Shown here one piece after another: positions 57,550 through 64,000 of a stretch of DNA of 64,000 nt. The notes beneath the pieces are model-generated. The model had not been told where the DNA came from. It saw nothing but the letters and a program-made list of their open reading frames with translations, and did no database searches. The first letter of the stretch is position 1, and every line of letters starts with the position of its first letter. The stretch is from Desmodus rotundus (lineage: Eukaryota > Chordata > Mammalia > Chiroptera > Phyllostomidae). Location: contig NC_071391.1 in the NCBI RefSeq assembly GCF_022682495.2, positions 111,707,195 to 111,771,194 of the forward strand, in the 5' to 3' direction. A program made the position numbers and the translations under genes.

Positions 57550-58985
57550 TTTTGTCCCCAAAGTATATACTTGTGTGTGTGCATATGTATAGATAGTGTA
57601 TATAATATATTAGTTCAGAAATGCATGCTTATTGAGAAAAATAAATCACACACACACATAGAGAGAGACATAGCTTCTCAAATTATCCCTTTTCTCCTTT
57701 TCTTTGGACCACAATGGTAAGTAAACCTGACTTACACATTCCATTGTCACTGAAACCTGAATTACAGTGTTTTAGAAGTATCAGTCCCTTGAGTACTAGA
57801 TACAGCAAAACACATTAATCAGTTTCAGGAATCAAAGTTATTCAGAAACAGATCAACCACGTTCTGCAATCATTGGAGACGACGAGAGAGGTAAAGGGCT
57901 CCCAAAGACACTTCTAATAAGCAAGTCTAAAAGCATCAATGAAATCATTGTTGCAACACAGGTGATTTGATTACATTAGCACCATGCTTTATTATTTTAT
58001 TTACTAAAGTTAATATGTGTTACTATTAAGTATATTGAGTAGAAGCAACTTCCAAAAGTAACAGGTGTCAAAACAAAGAAATCTTGTAGTCACCTAAAAA
58101 ATGAAAACCCCAATTCTAATGGGTCCAAGAGATTTTTAGCATAAATCATGTTGATCTTAACAAAAAAAGGCAAAAAAGAAGAGAATGAAATGATCAGGCC
58201 ATTCAGAAGCATGAACACATGGCATTAAATTCTTCATTCTTATCTAACACTTTAAATGTATCTAAAGAAAATTCTCTAGCAGGAAGCTTGAGGCATAAAC
58301 ATCTTATGAAATAAAAATTAAGTGTTCATTTTTTCAAACATTTTGTATAGCCACCAAGCATATCACCCTCTCTGTGTGTGTGTGCGCTCTCACACACCCA
58401 GAACAGAAAACACAGGCTAGAATTCCCATTTGCTACCTTGACTTTTATGCTTTTGCCACAGGACATATATTTTTAAATGCTGTGTCAAATTCTTAATCTT
58501 GGTAAGCGTGATATATTTTAAACATAAATTTCAGGCCGCCTTTTGGGGGTACTGATAAGGAGCTTTAGATTCATGGTAAACTCATAAATATAATAACTGG
58601 AATTAATACTAAAAGAAAAAATATATAAGCCATTATCATTTCTGGTAACAGAACCAACGGTCAAGTCTCACAAACGAGGAAATGATACCAGCAAGACACA
58701 GAGGGATACATTTAACCCAAGTCCTCCTGACTCGAGGAAAAACTGTTACCTTACTAGCGTATTTAAAAACCATTTCTTCCAAAACCTAAAAGCAAAATAA
58801 TCCTACCAAACTACCATCTTTTCTGTTGTTGACTAGTTTCTACTCCAGAATCAAAACAAATCATGATTAATAATGGCACCCGTTCTTTCCTTAATCAACT
58901 ACGCAATAGTAAGTGCTCTCTCAATATGCCCAACGTGTCCTCGTTACACACACAGCTCTTGCGTGTGAGAGTGAGGAAACGAAAG
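57550..58985. other. Unassigned intronic sequence
   Basis: No gene recognised. Short CA and TG runs near 57650 and 58374. Confidence 0.4.
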
Positions 58986-58989
58986 CGTT

Positions 58990-59105
58990 ATCCCTGTTAC
59001 TCAGATAAGGACACTGAAGCGTGGAGAAAGTTGCGTGCCAGAGGTGATAAAGCCTATTGTAAAAGGAAAACTCGGGTTTTAATTTGTCTGACACTGCCTG
59101 TTTAT
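58990..59105 (-). repeat. MIR SINE fragment, reverse
   Basis: 'ctcagataaggacactgaag' followed by 'cgtggagaaagttgcgtgcc', 'agaggtgataaagcc' and 'aactcgggttttaatttgtc' matches the reverse MIR core. Confidence 0.65.
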
Positions 59106-59109
59106 TCCT

Positions 59110-61375
59110 GAAAGACAGCATTGAAAACACATTGTCCTAATTTTATATATTGTCCAAATTTCTAAAACAAAAATAAACTGTATTTTTACTGCTAGGAAAA
59201 TGGATGGGGCTACACAATTTCATTACGCCATGCCTGATGTACCCTGGTTTAAAAAACATCCCCATGTTGATCAAAGAAATAATCACATTATCTACTGACA
59301 TTTTCTGATTTTGATACATAAGTGAACATTATTTTTCTCCCATTAAACTACAAAGCGCCGGTAAAATGCCAATGACTTGAAAAAAACCCCACCACGTTGA
59401 CATTTTACTGTGGAGTCATCTCTTTCTGGACGGAATGCCAGCCTTCCACTTGCATGCACTGCCGTATAGTCCAGCTGCGTTCTTTAAGATTGCTTTTCGA
59501 AGACTTCAAGGTTCTAAGAATTGTTAATGAAATAAAGGGGAAAATGAGCAGTTTGTAATTATCTTGTCAAGATTCTTCTTGTGAACCTTTCTTTGGGCAA
59601 TATACAGAAAAGAAAGTAGCTCATTTTCTAATACAGGATATTATTTCTCTTTCCTCACTGTATTAGCATTTTTGAAATTGCGAAATGGGGTCTAGTGGAT
59701 CACTACTGAAGCAGTGCTGCGGAGGGCGATGCCAGTGAAAGGGGCCGGCATGGGGTGGTGGGAAGGATACTCCATTTGGAGCCTGCCATTTCTTACCTGA
59801 GTGAGAAATTGCTGAATCTTGGATTCAGTTTTGTATTTTGAAAAGTGAGAGTAATTATATGCACCTCATAGGAATGTTGTGCGTTTTAAATATGATAGCT
59901 CATTTAAGACACTTGTCTCTGAAATAAACAAGATGCTCCAAAAAATAACAGAGAACCTACAACCCTGAGTGGAAAGAGTCCTGGACACAAGGCCAGAACA
60001 CTTGAACTTGAGCCCCACACCAGCCAGTGAGTGGCTATCAGGTTCAATTAATCTCTTTGAGCCTCATTTTTTTAGCCCTCAATTAAAAATTATCTCTAAG
60101 TTACTTTGAACTCTTATATTCTATATGCTAATAAAATAAAGTTCTTAACTCATGGTTCAGTATGGGAAATAAGTTTTGTATATAAATATCCGAAATCTAT
60201 TCTCTGTTTCACTGAAGCAGACTCAATAAATAGATGAGCATTAATTTAACAATGAATATTTTGATGTCAGAATCTAACAAGTTAACAAAGGAAGATAAAA
60301 AATCTCCTTTTGGGGATCTTTCATAAGAAACTGGGTGTCTTCTGAAGCTCTTCTGGGGCTCACAGGAGCCCTGCAGACCCCCGGGGAACCACTCCGATAT
60401 TTCACCCAAGTATTTCATGAAATTCTTCATAATTGTCTTTAGACGTGCACCTCACCTTTATGTTTTCTATGAATTCTAAACTGAGTACACCTGTCCAGTG
60501 CCATTAAATGAGCTTCATCGTGAAGTCTATTTTTTGTTATTAGCGATGCATATAATTAATATGCAATTACTTTTCACATAGCATGAAGGGTAGTTCAACA
60601 GTTTTTAAAATCAAACATTTACATTTTTGAAAAAGTTGTATTTTTAGCACTGTGCTAGTAATTTTGAGACGCCAGGGCTTTGCTGAGCCAGAAAGTCTGA
60701 GGCAGGTGTTTACTTAAACTAATTAAGCAGCATGCAGTCACTTCCGGGTTTCCATCTGCTCTTTGTAAATGTAGATAAGCAACACAACTGAGTGCCTCGT
60801 TAGACTGTTTCAAACCGACGCACTTTTTATAGACAGGAGTTTTTTAACACACAGTCACAAACTTAAAACATAATAATACGTTGTCTGAAGTCCTACCTAT
60901 TTTTCTTTGATATAACCACCGTTTTTATTTGTTCATGTTACTGTCATAATATTATCATAAGGGAATAAGAATAATGAAATGTGCTTCATATGTAAAGGAC
61001 AGAAAACACTACGTATTTACTGCTCTCAAAGTATTTATTAGCAAGAATAAGATGTATCTTCTTTTGCCTGACTCACTCTTAATAAAAACCAATATATTTA
61101 GTTTTCCTAGGAATCAAATCTGAAAAACTGTCTTCATTAACATTATAATCACTTAAATCAACTGGGTATAAATCTCTGATGGTTCTCAAAGTTCAGATGG
61201 AGAAGAGCAAAACATATACTTCCATTTCTCATCTTTCTTCGTCCCCTAACTATAGGCATGATGGATATCCTAAAAGTTCATTCTTTAATCACCAGACTAC
61301 ACAACAAATCCAAGTCCATTTTTGGGTCCCTCAAACTATGGTCTACATGCTCCTGAATAGTGGATGTATCAACCA
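59110..61375. other. Unassigned intron with diverged MIR-like pieces
   Basis: 59960-60110 ('gtcctggacacaaggccaga', 'ttaatctctttgagcctcat') and perhaps 59775-59905 look like diverged forward MIR. 60680-60830 is raised as a conservation candidate. Otherwise anonymous. Confidence 0.4.
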
Positions 61376-61381
61376 GGGAGT

Positions 61382-61410
61382 ATACACACACACACACACA
61401 CACACACACG
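61382..61410. repeat. (CA)n microsatellite
   Basis: About 14 CA units. Confidence 0.95.
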
Positions 61411-61519
61411 GAGTTTTAGGATGGTTCCACTTACAGTTTCTCAACTTTATGACGGCGTGAAAACAATATGCATTCAGGAGAAAACATACTTCAAATTTTG
61501 AATTCTGATCTTTTCCTAG

Positions 61520-61880
61520 TGATACGCAGTGCAACACTCTCTCGCGATGCTGAGCAGCGGCAGCGCGCCAGCGCCCCTCGTCAGCCGCTCAGTCCTGGGG
61601 GTAAAGAACGATACTCTGCAACGCTCTGCAGTGTACCGTGTTGTCAGCATGTCATGTTTTGTGTTTTCACATCCCGTCCTGTCTACACAACACCCATCTC
61701 TGCCTCCTGCCTCTGGTAAGAAGAAGAGGAAAGCACTTACTCGTGAGAGAAAACCCCAGATAACTGCCCGACTACAGATTAATGCAAGGGTGCTGAGCAC
61801 ATGTAAGGTAGGCTAGGCTAAGCTATGATATTGGTAGGTTAGGTGTATTTTCAAATGATGATATTTTCAAGTTATGCCAG
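61520..61880 (+). mobile_element. Tigger-like DNA transposon 3' segment (probable)
   Basis: 'cacatgtaaggtaggctagg' followed by 'ctaagctatgatattggtag' and 'gttaggtgtattttcaaatg', then 'atattttcaagttatgc', follow a mammalian DNA-transposon consensus with 'aggttaggtgtattaaatgc' and 'acgatattttcaacttacga'. The 61529-61816 open frame lies in it and encodes KKKRKALTRERKPQITARLQ, possibly an eroded transposon ORF end. Higher GC and CpG at 61540-61600. Confidence 0.6.
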
Positions 61881-61884
61881 AGAA

Positions 61885-63540
61885 AGGTAACGTCAGATGG
61901 ACTATTGATGAAAGTCACATACAAGTCAGTGAGGAGCACAGCCAGGGCTTGCAGCCAGACTCAATTCTCTCCTCATCTTCCTAGTCCTTTATTTCATCTT
62001 TTATTTCACTTTTGAATAGCAAGATGGACTTTGCCATCTTAGATAGAAATGCTTTGTTTTATGATATAAACTCAAATAAAATTCACAGCAAGTGAACACT
62101 GTGGCATGCTAACTACGAAAGGCGTGCGTCATCATGGAATTGGAATCACAGCCTCTAATTACAACGAAAGCTCATGCAGCTCACTCTCTGGGCCTAAATT
62201 CTGTAAAATGTCAAAGGTATGGCCCCCTGTGCTATGCTGTTGACCTGCGCCATGCAGCAGGAGAAAGCCAGATAGGGCAGCACGGCCACGGAGTGGGCAG
62301 CACAGGGTGGGTGTGTTGCACGGACAAGCTACTCCCCATACCCACCCATTATCTCTTTGAAGCGGGGTAGCATTGAACATAAATGTCTTTAGGAACAAGA
62401 CTGAGTCCACCTCATCCCCCTAACACCTAGAAACACACAGAGAAAACACACACAGGAGACAGCCCCCATGTTCTCACAGAGGTTTCCAGAGGAGCCACCC
62501 GTGAATGCAGGACAGCAAAGGGGTACAGAGCCTGGGACTCACAGATCAATAAACACTAACATAAATGTCAGAGTCCTTAGTCCACCCTTCCTGTGCTGTC
62601 TGCTCAGAAGTGTCACTGTCACAATATGAGCAGGCACACTAAATAGAACCCAGAGTTTGCCGAGAAGGGGCAAGAGAACCAGAGAAGCCAATTGGAGACA
62701 GAGGCTAGGGTTGTCAGGGGCCATTAGGTTCCGTGATGGTCCATGTTGGGCTGGGGGCACAAGTTTCACAAGTGTCGTCATAGGAAACATCCAGCGGGCA
62801 GTCCAGAGCTGGGATGGAAGTTGGGACATTCTGTCGTTGATATTCTAAGCTAGGCAGCTGATGCTGATATCATGATGGGGCAGAGTAATCTGCCCATTCT
62901 AGGCAAGATCTAGGCAGTAACTGAGGGATCTGGAGGCAGGATTCAGGATCGCTAAGCCAGGCAGCAGTTAACAGAGCCAGAAGCTCAACAGGAATTCATA
63001 TCCCAGGCTCCTGGGCTTTAGTAGAAACAAGGACTTCACCAACAGAAAAGAGAAAGGGGCAGTTAATCCAAAGGCCAGTCCTAATAAATGGAACCAGTAC
63101 AACAGGGGCTAGTACATGTATCCATCTCTTGGACACAGAGTGACATATACATTAGCAGTAAGCCTCAGTTCCACAACCCATAAGGCAGGGATTGTGCTCC
63201 AGGAATACTTGCTGCTCTTATTATCAGGGACCTGGAAAACGGACAGGCCTGCAGTTCTTGTATGCATTCCCCTTTCAACCAGTCCAGGTATCCTCCTCTT
63301 TTAAATGAACCAGACCTCTGCCTAGAACCAGAGTCCAGGCAGTTGTAGCTCCTGAAGAAGCAGCCTCTTACTGAGCGGCACAGCAGTGCTCTGGAAACAA
63401 TATTCACCACAGGCAAGTGCATAACCGATACTGGCAGTTCATTTAATAGGCAACATTCCCATATATTTGGATTATAAAGTCAATTAAACAATGAGTAAGA
63501 TATTAAAATTCTAACCTGGTATACAAAAGGTAAATACCTG
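61885..63540. other. Unassigned intronic sequence
   Basis: Moderately GC-rich anonymous sequence. 62500-63300 may be an old LTR or composite repeat, but no landmark is secure. Open frames here have no recognised domains. Confidence 0.35.
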
Positions 63541-63544
63541 ATCT

Positions 63545-64000
63545 CACACCCCCCAGTTCATTTTCTCTTCTTACAACGCATCACCCCTGTTTTAACCCTC
63601 AATGGCTGCCCTGATGTCATCGGAGGAAAAGCAATCCAGGTTTCGAAATGACTTCTGATAAACAACACAACTAAAAAGATTCTCTTTTTTAGAAATATTT
63701 TTATTGTGTTTTAGAGAGGCAAGGTGAGAGTGCTGGCAAAGAAAGCAGCAGGCTTTCAAGAGAACTCTGTTCTAAATCTGTAAAAAAAGAAAAATCCACG
63801 ATCTCCAAGGCCAACAGGAAGTGCGAAGGAACAAGTGAGATGAAGAATCATATGAGTCGTCAGGGAATGGAGAAGGAACTCAGCTAACTCTACTTGTCTT
63901 TTTAGCAGAAAACTTTTCTTAGGGAAATACCAAAGCAAAACATTTACAAAATCCCATTTGTCTACTTTATTCTGTGGCTTTCTTAATTCATCATACTTCA
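63545..64000. other. Unassigned edge, short L2- and SINE-tail-like pieces
   Basis: 'ttttaaccctcaatggctgc' resembles the L2 'cttaaaacccttcaatggct' motif. 'aaatatttttattgtgtttt' followed by 'agagaggcaaggtgagag' may be the tail of a reverse SINE. Neither is secure. Confidence 0.3.

Larger units (their letters stand above)
47751..64000 (-). other. CTNNA2: CTNNA2 intron upstream of the identified exon (partial)
   Basis: Sequence on the 5' side of the exon in gene orientation. I looked for the reverse complement of the preceding exon, which should encode the N-terminus ending near LLEPLVTQ, and did not recognise it. The block holds Ves SINEs, L1, L2 and MIR fragments, a Tigger, a mariner remnant and unassigned sequence. 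That the whole block is intronic is an inference from the known very large CTNNA2 introns. Confidence 0.75.

Noticed and set aside
61529..61816. 95-codon plus-strand frame in a locally CpG-rich area
   Set aside because: It coincides with a Tigger-like transposon segment, so it is more likely a relic than a host gene or CpG-island promoter.

Overview
The window is vertebrate nuclear DNA from a bat. The diagnostic evidence is six Ves-type SINEs (tRNA-derived heads such as 'ccctggctggtgtggctcag', pyrimidine-rich CTCTCTCCCTCCC tails, several with target-site duplications). Ves SINEs are known from bats, chiefly Yangochiroptera. There are also several non-autonomous DNA transposons (hAT-like, TA-flanked MITEs, mariner remnants), and bats are unusual among mammals in carrying many of these. 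The rest is typical mammalian interspersed repeat: L1, L2, MIR, MLT1/MaLR LTRs, Tigger and MER5-like elements. Nothing looks prokaryotic or like a self-contained viral or plasmid system. Family names are recalled from consensus sequences, not computed.

Only one protein-coding segment is well supported: a 196-bp internal exon on the minus strand at 47555-47750. It encodes part of the N-terminal domain of alpha-N-catenin (CTNNA2), with a canonical AG acceptor and GT donor and a start in phase 0. CTNNA2 therefore appears to be transcribed right to left across the window. 47751-64000 would be the intron before this exon and 1-47554 the intron after it. I did not find the neighbouring CTNNA2 exons, which fits the very long introns of this gene.

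Layout. 0.5-2.7 kb: two L1 3' ends and a MITE. 3.7-5.5 kb: a long L2 copy with a reverse L1 piece inserted. 5.7-7.7 kb: a Ves SINE, a roughly 420-bp alternating purine-pyrimidine tract (Z-DNA-prone), and a decayed mariner. 8.3-9.1 kb: an MLT1 LTR split by a MITE. 10.1-12.3 kb: two LTR-like blocks, one inside an older repeat. 12-25 kb: mostly unassigned intron with hAT copies and MIRs. 25-27.5 kb: an L1 broken by an AT palindrome, then MIRs, MER-type elements and a clean TA-flanked MITE. 32-37 kb: L1s, Ves, an LTR, and a Ves SINE inside a MIR. 40-47 kb: a reverse L1, a second copy of the 18.7-kb hAT family, and L2. 47.6 kb: the CTNNA2 exon. 48-57.5 kb: Ves SINEs, a Tigger element, a second mariner, and a reverse L1 split by a Ves SINE. 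58-64 kb: MIR, a Tigger-like 3' end and unassigned intron.

The open frames elsewhere are short and mostly repeat-derived or low-complexity. I saw no convincing novel gene system. The most useful leads are the nested-transposon chronology, the structured MITE at 27.3 kb, the Z-DNA tract, a possible unannotated micro-exon near 54.5 kb, and three non-repeat stretches worth a conservation check.
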